Origin: Lingula anatina
Taxonomy: Eukaryota; Brachiopoda; Lingulata; Lingulida; Lingulidae
Length of the DNA: 52,242 nt
Assembly (NCBI RefSeq): GCF_001039355.2
Contig: NW_019775871.1
Span: 7,596 to 59,837, forward strand
Reading direction: 5' to 3'
Positions 1 through 12,388 of this stretch are shown one piece after another. The stretch's first letter is position 1. Every line of letters starts with the position of its first letter. The notes under the pieces are model-generated. The model searched no databases. It had not been told where the DNA came from and saw nothing but the letters and a program-made list of their open reading frames with translations. Position numbers and translations under genes: made by a program.

Positions 1-34
1 GTCCGGGGGGGAATTGTCCGGGGGGGAATTGTCC
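1..34. repeat. 15-bp tandem repeat, G-rich
   Basis: Two full copies plus four bases of a 15-bp unit (GTCC, seven Gs, AATT) open the window. It is probably the edge of a longer satellite or of an interspersed element cut by the window start. Confidence 0.8.
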
Positions 35-1096
35 TGATACCAGATATATGTACCTCCATGGTTGGAAGTGACTTCAGCGTTACTTGTTTTCTTGTAATTA
101 ATCCTTCCATAGTAGATGATGGGGAGGGGTCATAAACGCGGAAGCGTGCGCGGACATGGAAAAATTAATTAAAAGTATTATTTAAATCAATTTATATAAG
201 GTAAGTATTTAATTTGAACAAAATGGGGGGGGGAGCTAACTTTTCAAATGGACTGATAAAGTATCAAGCCACTTTGAATTGAAGATGTCTCACCTGGCAA
301 AGTTAAACTGACCCAATTTCAACAAAAAGCGTTGGTCAACATTGTTAATTTCCCATTAAGACACTTACTGTATATCTATGCATTGAACCCCCATTTTTCA
401 ATTGTGACACAAATATTTTGCTAAAATCAGGAGGGTAAAAATTAAATTCCCTTGGTTATGCCTTTATCAAGTGGCATAATGGCAATGAGCCCTTTTCATT
501 ATTGAGTAAAGATAAAAAAAGATACAATTGGCGTGTAAAATATCCTCCCCGGGTAAAGTATGACTGCAGCAACATTTTATTGATAATTTTACAGTACCGG
601 CACAATATTATTTAACCACAGCAATATATGAGAAATATTATTGAATTAAGTCTGTCATTGCAAAAACTAGCCGTAGATCCGGGTAGGTGTTCATAAACCA
701 ATAAACAATTTAACACTTGTATATTATATAATTTGAAAGATATTGAGGATGAATGCCATTTCATTTTCAAATGCCCGTTTCAAAGTGCACTTCTACAAAA
801 ATACATTATAACATTTAACTATAAGTGTCTTTTGATGAATCAGATAGTTATCGTTTAAAATTATTACAATGTAAAATATGTATTGGCAACTGATTTGTGG
901 GTATTTTTCAATCTATATCATTCTGTGTATTTCATTTTATTGTTTAAGTTGCATATAGTTCTGATGAGTTGTAGAGCAAAAAGATAAAAAATAAATAAAT
1001 AAGGCTTAAGAAAAATTTGTATCTACATGCACCTCTCCTGAGGTGACACCCCACCTGGTTTTAGAACTTTGTTAAAAGTGACTTCACGTTTTTGAC

Positions 1097-2553
1097 TTGC
1101 CATACTCTGCCTGTCTAAGCCACAGGTACGATCTAGCAAGTGTTCAAAAACCGCATTTAAAGCTTACAGCTGTTCTGTCAATGTATCTTTCACGTTAACT
1201 AACATGATTGCAAACATATATTTGAACAATTAAAATGTCAAATGTACAGTATATACCTGGCCATGGTACATTTCATGGAGATGACAAAATATTCATTATA
1301 CACAGCTAAATTATGTGCAATTATTGACTTTGGTTGGGGTTGAAAATGTTTTTATGGTCAAAAAGATTGGCAGCTTTTTTTCTAAGTGCGTTGACGGTTT
1401 ACAATATTGATTATACACAGCTGAATTGTGTGCAGATATTGACTTTGGCTGAGGTTGAAAATGTTTTTAAGGTCAAAAAGATTGGCATCTATTTTGTATT
1501 CACACACAAACGACTACCTTACTTACTGCTCCTACTTCCAGAACATTGTGTACTTCAACAAGTTACATAACGAGTGAAATGAGGCATAACCAAGCGATTA
1601 TACATACCTGTTCCCTGTCTATTATGATAAATTGCCCTCGTCATTCTAATGTCCCTATTTCACACAGACCACGAATCCCACGAATGGCCATGAATTGACA
1701 AATTTCACGATTCGTGGTTGAATCGTAATCAGTTCGTGAAGTTCTTAACAGATTCGTATATAATCGTAGTCAGTTCTTGCAATTCTTGATCAATCGGGAA
1801 TTCGTGGCAAAATTTTTGAGCTGTTCAAAGTTTTAGCCACGAACTACCGATTCCAAAAAATCGTTGTGAAATTCTGGACAATATTCGTGCGATTCCAACC
1901 GGTATAATTGAAGCCCATCTTGCTAAAAGAGAATAAACACTAAATCCCCATTTTAACATTTTATTGTAACACAGGGACAGAAAACCGAACGGTTTCGACT
2001 CATTTCGCTCGTTATAGCTTTTTTTTGGGGGGGAGGGGGATAAGAAGAATTTGGTGGTATGCCTACATCTGAAGCACCCATCCCCCATCACTACCACCAC
2101 GACAAACTCACCTTCTCGATCAGACAGTTTAAACTAGTGGCATTAATATGAAAATGACGTTTTACGTTTACCTGTATCAACTTCTCAGTGTGATAGTTGA
2201 TCGAGTTCGACACTTACCCACTGATGTAAAAAAACCCCACCAAGTTTGGGATCTTGTAGTTCAAACTGAGTACGTTCCCCAAGGTGTCTCGCCTGGCTGT
2301 GCGCTTCCCGTCTAAGCCACACACAATCTACAGTAGCAAATGTTCAAGTGACCATTAAAACGGAATGGTACTGAATGCCTTCAAATCAATATGATGACAA
2401 GCAAATCTATGAACAATGGGAAATGGCGCATGATTCAGCTCAATGGTTTAATACCAGTATATTCTTGGGCGTTGCAAATGCAAGATGAGGCATAAACAAG
2501 AGAGTTTTTTTCCCGGTTTCCTGTATACTATGATAAAATTGCCCTCGTCATCT
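1097..2553. repeat. Diverged direct duplication (1097-1640 and 2296-2553)
   Basis: Blocks recur in the same order in both halves. One contains GTCTAAGCCACA followed by AGCAAxTGTTCAA (about 1110-1150 and 2310-2350). Another contains ATGAGGCATAA followed by TATGATAAATTGCCCTCGTC (about 1577-1640 and 2484-2551). Spacing differs by indels, so this is an old interspersed element present twice or an old local duplication. Confidence 0.6.
1291..1490. repeat. 115-bp tandem duplication, two copies
   Basis: The block from ATTCATTATACACAGCT to AAAAGATTGGCAGCT (1291-1375) is repeated with about 10 substitutions at 1406-1490. The period is about 115 bp. No coding meaning was found. Confidence 0.75.
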
Positions 2554-2629
2554 GTTATATATTTTTATTCATGCACAGTGTATGTTTTTTTCTTAATTAT
2601 AATTTATCAGACATATGTGCACTTGATCA

Positions 2630-3190
2630 TTACCCTAGCTCTACAGGGGCCACAGATTGATTTTTCACAAGATGTTCACAAATATACTGATAAGTCTCTG
2701 GGTAGTTCATATTGTACGGTTCTCTTTGTTCTTTTGGAGAACGAACGAGATCGCTGCCACCAACAAAACAGGGTTCTGTTTTGTAATCTTTGTTTCTAAG
2801 AATAATTCTCAAGTCAAATGTACATGTTTCTGTCTCTGGAACCAGCTACTTGCTACTTTTACTGAACACTGTCTCTGGCTATCTTGCTGTACTGCAGTAC
2901 TTCTAACTTAAACAAACTGACTCTGAAACTAACTGCAACTATACTGTGAAACTAACTCAAACTATAACTTAACTGGCCAACACTGCGTAGAGCAGCTGTA
3001 TTTATACATTTCAAAAGTGGACGGCCTTGAATGGTTGACCGCCACTTTGATTGGCAGGCAGAGGAAAAGTGGACGGCCTTGAATGGTTGACCGCCAACCC
3101 CTCTACTGGACACCGCAATCCCCTCTTTAGTAAACTGATACCACTTACAAGCCATTCTAACTTCAGGTTCAAAGTTCAACAACACACTAG
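2630..3190 (-). mobile_element. Probable LTR-retrotransposon fragment (LTR plus leader)
   Basis: Read on the minus strand, the block starts with TGTTGTTGAAC near 3184 and carries a TATAAATA-type promoter near 3000. It runs to a TTGGTGGCAGCG string near 2760, which resembles a tRNA primer-binding site just after an LTR. It contains a 52-bp internal tandem repeat (3013-3095). The sequence after the putative primer site (about 2640-2720) recurs at about 28100-28160. I see no reverse transcriptase or integrase frame, so this would be a solo or truncated copy. The LTR reading is inference; both ends are approximate. Confidence 0.4.
3013..3095. repeat. 52-bp tandem repeat inside the LTR-like block
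   Basis: AAAAGTGGACGGCCTTGAAT followed by GGTTGACCGCCA occurs at 3013 and again at 3065, without mismatch over about 31 bp. Duplicated modules upstream of a TATA box are common in LTR enhancers. Confidence 0.8.
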
Positions 3191-4591
3191 CCGAATGTAC
3201 ACAAAAGGCTATAGCTTACTGCAGTAATTTTTCCATGAATTAAAGCTATGTAAAATCGTTACAATATCACAATTCTCTATTGTGGCGGTAGAGAAACAGT
3301 CCGCTTAACGGTTACGTGGATTGGGTGTTAGTTTTATTTATTCTATATTTTGGAAGATTTGAACAAGTTAGAGGTTCATAAAGGAAGCACTAATTTTGAA
3401 TGGGCTGTAAGGTTTACGTTAAGTAATATTTAGTAAAAAAAAAGAAAGAAAAATGACTGGAATTATTTTAAAACGTTAAAACGAGACAGATAAAAAGGCT
3501 TAGAAAATTAATGATACTGCAACTATTAAACAGATAAATGTTTTTTCAAAGCTAGTTTTTTATAGAAACTACCAGATTTGTCTCGAAGATGTGAGGTGTT
3601 CGGTGCTACAGATGACTGTCTTGATCTTTTCGCTTATTCCATATGACTACTTGATGTAAATGCTGTTCACATAGGCATAAATCATCAGCATAGCTACATG
3701 TACCTGTATTAGACTGTGAACATCTTGTCACATGATCGGATTTTTGAAAGTCTATTGACTCCGATCTTATTCTGGACATTAAAAGGTTAATCTTCATCGG
3801 AGCGTCTTGATGTTTTTCAATGTCTGAAAAAGGTTTTTCTTTCTAAATCTTTCACACTCGTGCTGGTTAAGTATGGTGTTATGTTAACATAAACCCGAGG
3901 TAAACAGGAATTTAAAAATTCCTATAAAAGCGAAAGGTACTAGGCAATAGATGAACAATGCGAAATTATCTTCCCTTAAGCAAGTCGTTCATTGTGCGTG
4001 TAGTTAAAACATACCAGATATACTGTGAGCACAAGAGAGGGGACGGTTCGTACTGACATGTAAGATATTTCAAAAGGACACATCAGTGACATTGATGCAA
4101 GCCTGATGTAAGTCGTAAATTAACCAGGTTCCTAAATGCTATCGTTAACGTTGTAATAAATTAAGAAGAGTTAATGTAGGTTGTTTGAATATTTGTAATT
4201 ACATTTTCGAAGCAGTTAGTTCCTTTTTGAAATCGCAAATTGTAAGGTCCTTCGTAACGTTCAGGAGCTATGTACAGATATAACTGCCCTTTTTAATCTA
4301 ATGTTGGTATTTTTGAGCAGCCATACAAATTGGATCTACATTTACACTTGAATCGGGTGTTACCGTTGGCACATTTATGTACTGTCTTCAGTGATATAGG
4401 CCAATATTGTTACTATATAAATATGTAACTACCGGTATTTAACCCCATTGAATCATATTAACATAAACAGCATTTATTTAATTTAAATTGAATCTATTTA
4501 TATATCTTTCATAAATGATATACATAAGAGATACACATTTCAGTTCCATAAGTATTGTATTATCACTTGTTGTGGAATGAACAGCACAGGG

Positions 4592-4599
4592 TATATAAG
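4592..4599 (+). promoter_or_regulatory. TATA-like box upstream of receptor gene 1
   Basis: TATATAAG lies about 215 bases before the ATG of the first GPR157-like gene. It would place transcription start near 4625 with a roughly 190-base 5' leader. The region is AT-rich, so chance occurrence is quite possible. Confidence 0.25.
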
Positions 4600-4811
4600 A
4601 AAGGACACCCAAAAATAAAGATTTGATATATGTATACAAATATATATAGCACACGTGACAGCAACACCTTCATCACATGTTAGCTTAAGGTCCTCCAGCC
4701 AAAGTTTTGTTCATGTGCCACTAAATAAATCACTAATATGCCTTTGCAGTATATACACCGTATAGGGTATAAGGGCCATCAGAAAATAACCCAGTGCTCG
4801 ATACTTGAACA

Positions 4812-7800
4812 ATGGAGACCACGAATACGAGTTCCGTGGATTTGATATTCATGACAGCTACGGGGACTGGATCCGTGCTGTCAATTTTAGGGGCAAGTTT
4901 TACTATATGGACTTACCTTGCGTTCGCAGACATCAGGACGACCACAAGACGTATAGTTATGTACATCAGTGTTGGGAACTACATAACAGCCCTGGGGTTT
5001 CTGGTCGGAATCGCTTATCACAACCTTTCTTCACATTTAGACGACAGTTCCTCGCCGGGGTGTCAAGTGACGTCATTTTTGCTTGTTTTTTCTGAACTAT
5101 GTTCTTTTCTGTGGACTTCTTCGTTAGCGGTTTATATATATTTGTGTATTGTTAAAGGAATGGTAAAACTTGCCGAACAAGTAGCAGGAGCTTTACATAT
5201 CGTTTGTTGGCCTCTTCCAGGTGAGCGTTATATAGCTTTTTAGTTGTATAATTGAGAAATTGCATAATATCATTTTCACCGTTTTTGGTTAATAAGAAAT
5301 CATTGGCAATAACCAAGGTTTAGGTTTGTTATAGATACTGTGTACGTGTGGAGGATAAAATTAGGCCGAGTGCTGAGTGCCGATAATCAAAAACTGCAAA
5401 CTTATACTTTTATATTATGGTGAGAAACTACACTTGGGGTCTCCTTTCATCTCCGTGAGTTTGGGGTCAATTGGTGCATTTTCATGGGAGGAGCATCCAT
5501 AAGATGCCGAAAACTCTCTCTAATTCTGGAACCGTTAAAGCTAGACCCCTATTGTTTCATGGATTTTTGAGCTTGTCAAGCACAACACTGTCCAGAGTGG
5601 TATTGGTTAATTTGTTTCCCATACTGTATAGGAGTTGCGCTATTTCAAATTGTACAACGTTGCAATGCTCAATAGTGAAAATAAAAAGTGAAATTCTCCA
5701 AAACTGGCAAAATATGCCCATAGTTACTATTGAAATTGAATAGGAAGTCATATATTGGCAATTTTACTGTGGCCTTGAATTTGACCTTTGGCCTAAAGTA
5801 CTATTTGTCACCAAATGCATTTTGCATATTTTCCTACCCTTACCTCTTCAGCACCGGCAGAGATAAGCTCATATTTACTATTGAACTTGAATAAGAAGTC
5901 ATATATTGGCAATCTTACTGTGAAATTGAATTTGACTTTGACCCACTCATCGCCACCAAGTGCACTTTGCAAATTTCCCGAACCTTATATCTCCCATAAT
6001 TACCATTGGACTTGAATAGGTAAGTTGGCCCTCGTCAATGTATGAAAAAAGTACTTCGAGCTAAAACAACTGATCACATAAGCTTGTAAAGTGACTTTAT
6101 CCAACAATGCCAAGAAAGCGTTGGTCGTAAAAAGTTTTACCTAATAAGTGGTGAGGCCAAATGAAGGATTTCCGTGTCTAATAGTAACTTTATTATAGAT
6201 ATTTTAAAATCTATTTTCATAGGCTTGTGATGGAAAACAGTATATGTATAGGGCACCAAACCAAACATAATTGTATCAAATTTCACAGAAATGTATCACC
6301 TAGTTCATTCTAGCACCAAAAATGGCGACAATCCTTTGAAATAAAAAATGTGCACCTGGGGCTTGTTGGACCACTTGACTCGGGGCAAGTTGGACCCTCA
6401 TGTAGACCACGATCCTTTGCGCGCAACAAAGGTACTCGGTATAGGTAATTGTTAACACAAGGCCAATTCTTTGTGAAATGAATACCAATTTGAGGACATT
6501 GTAACCCTTTATTATCATCCAGATACCGAAAATGAGTTTTTTCCTACATCTATCATCTATTCAGATGTTGAATAATTTGACTAATTATTCAATAATGCGT
6601 CTATCTTTGTGCTGATTTTAAACAACGAAAAACCCTATTAAATATAAAATATCGGCGTTTATATTTTTTCGTTGCAGTGTATAAGCATAGGCAACTCAAA
6701 GCTTGAATCGCCAATTTAACACCTTTCTATTTTGAGGTGAGATAGCAATCAGTATGGGGCGTAACTTTTTATCACGTAAATTACATGTATACGCTACAAT
6801 CCCGTGCCGTCATTTTGGTTTAAATGTTTTTGTTATGGAGTTATGAGCCCCTAATTACAGATTTTCATTAAACAAAGGTATTGTTTTGCTTTATCAACGA
6901 TAAAATCTGCACTAAGACTTTTAAGAAAAATCGCTGGCAGGGTTTTTGGAGTACTTAATGGTGTCATTAATTCGGGATTAAAACGGTGATCGTGGGTGCT
7001 CAGGTAAAAGAGAAATTTGAGAAACTGATTTTTTCAGTAATTACCCCAAAATCGCAATTATGGCGTCACCCGTAAGATGGCATATGTGTAAATGTTAATT
7101 AATTTAGTCACTGAACACTGAAGATTTATTTATTACCCAAAAAAATGTATGTACGACAGTAAATAAGGAGTTTTGGGCGAAAGGTCACAATATCCTTAAG
7201 GTTGGAATCGTTAGTTATTTTTAAAACGAGACTTAATTATTCCTCTAAATAGATTTAAACCATTATAAATTTGTTTTAAATATATGTATTACTGTTTGAA
7301 TTGATCATAATATGAGGAATGCACACACAGGAGACCTGCATACCTGATACTAGTAATTGTGAATCTGATGTTAAAACAAAGGCAAAGGTTTGTTAAATTA
7401 AATAATACCAGTTTCAGATTGAAATCGTCAGTTTCTTTTTAAAAAGAGTTTATTTTTGGTTATTATTCCTTTAAAGCCTGTTTTATGCTATTATTAATTT
7501 ATTATAAAATAATAATAAAAAGTTTGATTCTAAGATATTTGGGTATTTGCAACAAACACAACGTAACGAACAGAAACCCCTATATATCTGCATCATTTGA
7601 ACTACTAATTCAGAAAAGATTAAAAAGTGAAAAAATGCATTTCATGGCTTTTACAAGCACTGGTGGTACAATACCTGGCGGTGGTATCACCGCTGTGATC
7701 CTCTGGTTGTATTCTATTTTATCTTTTTTTATTTATTCACTTTTGTGTGAATTATCTCTTCGCTAACTTGGGAATAGTTATACTATCTATATCTGATGCC

Positions 7801-8123
7801 GATTACTCTCCAGCACAATGTCGATTCGAATTTCTATTCCCTAGCGAAACACTGTATCGAATAAAGACTGGAGAGTGCTCGTGACTGACCCTCGTCCTTC
7901 TTCTTGGTAGTTACCTAGGGCAATCTCGCAATGACTGGCGTATGATTTAAACGAAAGATCCGCCCCTTCTGTCTGTCCGTGTTAACTTTCTTAAAATGCC
8001 TGCAGCAACATCATCGACCTTGCGCCTTAGTTCAGGGGAAAGAGGGTACAATACATATGTAACATCTTTTTAAAGAAAAGCTTGGAACTTTTTGCCTCTC
8101 TGTCACCTACAAGTTTGGTTTTG

Positions 8124-8160
<37 letters not shown>

Positions 8161-9411
8161 GCGGTAAACTTGGTCTTTTCAGACAACAATTTTTTATATA
8201 TTCGACTTTATTCGTAAATCAATGTGGATTTTCATTGGAAACCCAACAGTTGACCCCACACTTAAGTTAAAAAATGTTTTCTATTCTTTTTAGCGACAAT
8301 AGCGGGAATTGCTATTGGACGTGGTGTGTTTGGACAAGACCGTGACGGCCGCCATGGAGGCTGTCTATTTAGTGACTCAATCATTTGTTGGGTGAAGCAC
8401 AGAGAAAACTTTGCAGAAGAAGTCGGGTGGCAGCTCCTCACGTGGAAAGGATGGGAAATAATTACTATTTCTTTTGTGTTTACTACATACTTTTATGTTT
8501 GGCGCTATGTGCAAAAAGAGGTATTACTTTCACTCCATTCAGAAAGAGTATACCCTGCATTTCGTGCATCAATATTATGATAGCTAGACCTTATTTTCAT
8601 TTTTTTCTTTAACTTTTATTGTATAAAATGCTGATATGTAACCTAAACAACTTGCATCTCCTTGATTCCTTGAAAATAACGTGATTTTTTTAGATCCGCC
8701 GAGAGGATGAATCTTCGCTCCCAGTAGAAGCAGGAGCGGTAATTAGACAAAACATTGCCCGCCTGACGGCCATTCCTATTACTTATACCTTACTGCACAT
8801 CTGGGGCAGCATACATTGGATGCTGTATGTAGCTTCCTCTAAAAGATTTGATACACCCCAAACACAGCACATGTGCAACGCAAGAGGATTTTTTATGATT
8901 ATGGGGGTACGTTTTGTTTCAATGATGATTCAATTTTCACAAGTAAATATATTATTGTTCACAATCATAAACATCCTATGTGTTTTTCTACAAATCACTA
9001 GTTTAAATGGCCGGCGCGAAATTCCTCAAAAAGGAATTGGTGAAAAGATTTGAGAGAAAGGTTTCAAATAATTCTCCACAGATTTGAAAACAGCAGAGAC
9101 TGAAGCGCACTCATCTATTGCTTGAATTATTTCAGAGTTTTGGAGCTAGTCTGGAGGGCTTCACAAACTGCGTTCTTTTCTGTCTTACCTCGTCAAAAAT
9201 CCGCACAAGGACACGCCATTGGCTTTTGAATGATTTTTGGCTTGTGAAATTGGTGGAAAGATTCGCACATCGCAACAGATCGGGACTTTATCGCAGCAGC
9301 TATACCAGGAAAAACCCACAAAGCCTATTTTCCTCAACCAGCCGCATGGCGCTGTCGAACCAAACGGAGAGAATAAAAATGGAATCAACACCTCTCCTCA
9401 CCACGTATTAA
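4812..9411 (+). CDS. GPR157-like: GPR157-like seven-transmembrane receptor, copy 1
   Basis: Four exons join into 374 codons: 4812-5220, 8294-8520, 8694-8906 and 9136-9411. Every junction is GT-AG with matching phases (1, 0, 0). Exon 1 holds TM1-TM4, including WTYLAFADIRTTTRR after TM1 and HIVCWPLP in TM4, matching the conserved blocks of GPR157. Exon 2 carries the CWxxH...GW..LTWKGWEI block around TM5, exon 3 carries LTAIPI...IWGSI (TM6), and exon 4 carries NCVLFCLTSSKIRTRTR (end of TM7 and start of the tail). Mammalian GPR157 is about 335 aa and is an orphan, reportedly Gq-coupled receptor of primary cilia in neural progenitors. Intron 1 is large (3.07 kb). A paralog with the same exon plan follows 1.3 kb downstream. 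Family assignment is strong; ligand and function here are unknown. Confidence 0.85.
5720..6030. repeat. Diverged tandem repeat in intron 1 of receptor copy 1
   Basis: A unit beginning TACTATTGAAxTTGAATAxGAAG and running through TCATATATTGGCAATxTTACTGTG to GAATTTGAC occurs at about 5722 and 5876. A third start (ACCATTGGACTTGAATAGG) lies at about 6001. Spacing is about 154 then 125 bp. Confidence 0.7.
8126..8157. repeat. (GA)n microsatellite
   Basis: About 16 GA units followed by a short G run, inside intron 1 of the first receptor gene. It makes a spurious Arg-Glu open frame. Confidence 0.95.
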
Positions 9412-10711
9412 CTGTTCAAGCACTCTGTCAAGTTTTGCTGTGAGGCAAACAAGGCATTCGTTTATTTTCCTCGTATATATATATCCTGCCAAATCTTTCT
9501 CTAGAGGAGTAGCCCAGGACGGTTGACAAATGGACAAAGGTTTGGTTCGTGTTAGTGTTTTCTCCTTTTCGCTGGCCTGATTGCTATTTTTTACAAGCAA
9601 CTGGAACTGCAGACGTTAGTCTTCACTTTAGATAAAAAGTTGTAATGTATTAGACACAATATAAAAATCATAACTGAGGACAGTAAAAAAAACAAGCTAC
9701 AAAATACCATTTGAAGTATTCGTGTCTTCTATAGGCTATACAAACCGAGATCGGTGGTATTTGCGTTATATGCTGACTAGGAAGCAAAGTATCAACAGAG
9801 TAGTAACAAAGGCTGACACAACTGTTTCCCAGTATTTTTTTAAATATAAATTCACCAGTTCATTGTTCGTGTGACATTTTTGTAAATAAATGGAAGAGGT
9901 AGAGCCACAGATAAAACAACAGATAAAGTTTTAACGCTTTGTTTTATTAGATTAATAGAAATGATCAAGAAATAGTGCATCTTAAGGAATAAAGAAGAGT
10001 ATTTTACCAGTAGGGAAACTAGTTCTCCCTCTTTGTCTTCTTGCGGCGAGGAATAATACAAAAATGATTTTTAAAATAATATTAATAATAATGTAATTTC
10101 GCTTCGTTAATAGCTTCTCTGCCCACAAGTGTCACCTTGAAAAAAAGCATATATTTTGTATATTAGAGCCCCTTTTTACCGTTGATCGCCTCCAAAACAA
10201 TCCAACCTGCAGGACCAATTCTTTACGGTCATTACGCTTTCAAAAATTAAGAAAGAAAAAAAGAAGCAGAATCTCAATTTTCATTTCATATCATGTGAAT
10301 TAGATATAGATAATCTGTAGTCAATCAGATTGTCCTCACTAAATCTATACCGTGTCGAAGCCTGACAATGAAAACGGATCAAAATTACTGTGCCATATCT
10401 TATCACACTGATTGGGACCTGTCATCAAACCGTGCACATGACAAACGAACAGGTGGACCGTTACCTACGTAGTAGTAACAGTTGTCACTAATTACTTCTA
10501 ACTGTTCCTAAATATTTCAATTCGCGTTGGATTTCGAAGATAGAAAACATGATTTGGTATTTTTTTCCGGGGTGTGCACAAAATCCGTCGTGACAGGCTG
10601 AGAAAACGCCCGGAAATCCTCTGAAGCAACTGCCCTGGTGCACTGTCCTAGCGCCCTGTTTCTGGATTTAAATTTTCACAAGTTTATACTTCGCAACGAA
10701 CCAGCAGAAAC
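9412..10711. other. Intergenic spacer between the two receptor genes
   Basis: This holds the 3' end of receptor copy 1 and the promoter of copy 2. I see no conserved coding block on either strand, and no AATAAA close after the copy 1 stop codon. Confidence 0.6.
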
Positions 10712-12345
10712 ATGGAGGAACTATTCAATTCGAACAGCAGTGTCGTTTATATATCCAACATCACCGTTACTAACTCGACTACCCCATACACCGTTGCATT
10801 GATCACAGACGTGGCATTCGTGACCGTCACAACATGTGTGGCTGTATGTTCCATTATCGGGGCCTTAATGGTAATATGGACCTACCTGGTGTTAGAAGAT
10901 GTTCGAACCACCAGCAGAAAACTATTAATGTTTGCAAGTGTTGCGGATATCGTGACTGCAGCTTGTTTTTTAATGGGATCCTTATGGTATATCTTGAAGA
11001 GACAGTTTGGCTCGGATACTATACATACTGACGGTGGTGACGAGCAGGCCAATTCGAGTGACATCACATGTGTATTAATTGGTGCAATATCGAGTTATTC
11101 CCAGTCGGTGTCATTCTGGTGGAACATGGCAACTGCATTGTACCTGTACCTTGAAATAGTCCAAGGGAAAAGAATAGAAGCGTGGAAATGGCTGGGGATT
11201 ACTCATGTCATCTGTTGGGGAGTTCCAGGTATCACAACAATTCGATTTAAATTTGGATAAAATAACTGTACATCTCTCACCAAGCAAACTGTTATGCATT
11301 TCAAAGTAAGATCTTTGTCGACAAAAATATGATCTATTTTCTTACACACCCTTCAAAAATACTAAACAAAACCTGTAGCTCAACAAACGAAAAGATGTGC
11401 AACTGTTTTCCGTAAAATACGAAAATACATATATCCTTTGAAGTAATCTTGTCAAATTGGATAACTGACATGAAAATTTTTAATATGTTCAACACAAATG
11501 TTTGCTACAGCTACATTAAACTAACCATTCGTATAGGTTTCAGTGAAATATGTCTCCTTTTTCTTCCAGCAATTCCAACAATCACTGCGGCATGTTATCA
11601 TGTATTTGGTTTTAACGACGTACTCATGCCGGCCTGTTCTATAAGCCGCGCGTCTATCTGCTGGCTGAAGGGAGGGCTGGGGTTCCGGGAGTATATAGCC
11701 TGGACTATACTGACACTGAAAGGCACCGAGATACTGACATATTTCCAAATACTGGTGCTGTATTTGATGATTGCTTGGCACGTTAGCAGGACGAGTACAA
11801 ACTTGGTAAGATCGGTGGTTGTTACTCAACGTTTCCAGCATTGACTTTCATACGTTTTGTGAATTATAAAAAGAGTTTGATTTTAAATAATGATCAAAAT
11901 CGTCCAGAAAAGAAAATGTATAAACAGTAACAGTTCCGCCCTTACGAAAAAGTCCTATAAGATCCTATAAGATTCTATAGAAAATTGGCCAAATTTCCTA
12001 CAGGGTCCTATAGGATCTTATAGGATCATATAAGACTTTTTGGTTAGGGCGGGCAAATGCATTTAGAAATTAAATTAGGAAAGAAATTCAAGACTCATAC
12101 ATTCCTATATTTTGATCAACAGATCAGAAATTACCAGTTCAACAGAGAAGACGAAAAGATGCTCTTTGACCAGACAATAAGCGTGGTGCTGAGGGCCAAC
12201 AGAAAGCTCATTGCAGTGCCACTGCTCTTGATCGGCGTCCGTATATGGGGGACGTTGCGTATGATTGTCATGGTAGCGTGGATGCCGAGCTGTACTACTC
12301 CATATCCAGCAACAGAGTGGATAAAAGTGGTGTTCATGCTCATGG

Positions 12346-12388
<43 letters not shown>

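Larger units (their letters stand above)
35..4811. other. Intergenic DNA with diverged repeats, no gene seen
   Basis: No open frame here resembles a protein I recognise and no exon chain could be built. The stretch is AT-rich and holds diverged duplications (about 1.1-1.64 kb versus 2.30-2.55 kb), a 115-bp tandem duplication near 1.3-1.5 kb, a block of ATTCGTG-like motifs at about 1665-1815, and an LTR-like block on the minus strand at about 2.6-3.2 kb. The last 250 bases are the likely promoter of the first receptor gene. Confidence 0.6.
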
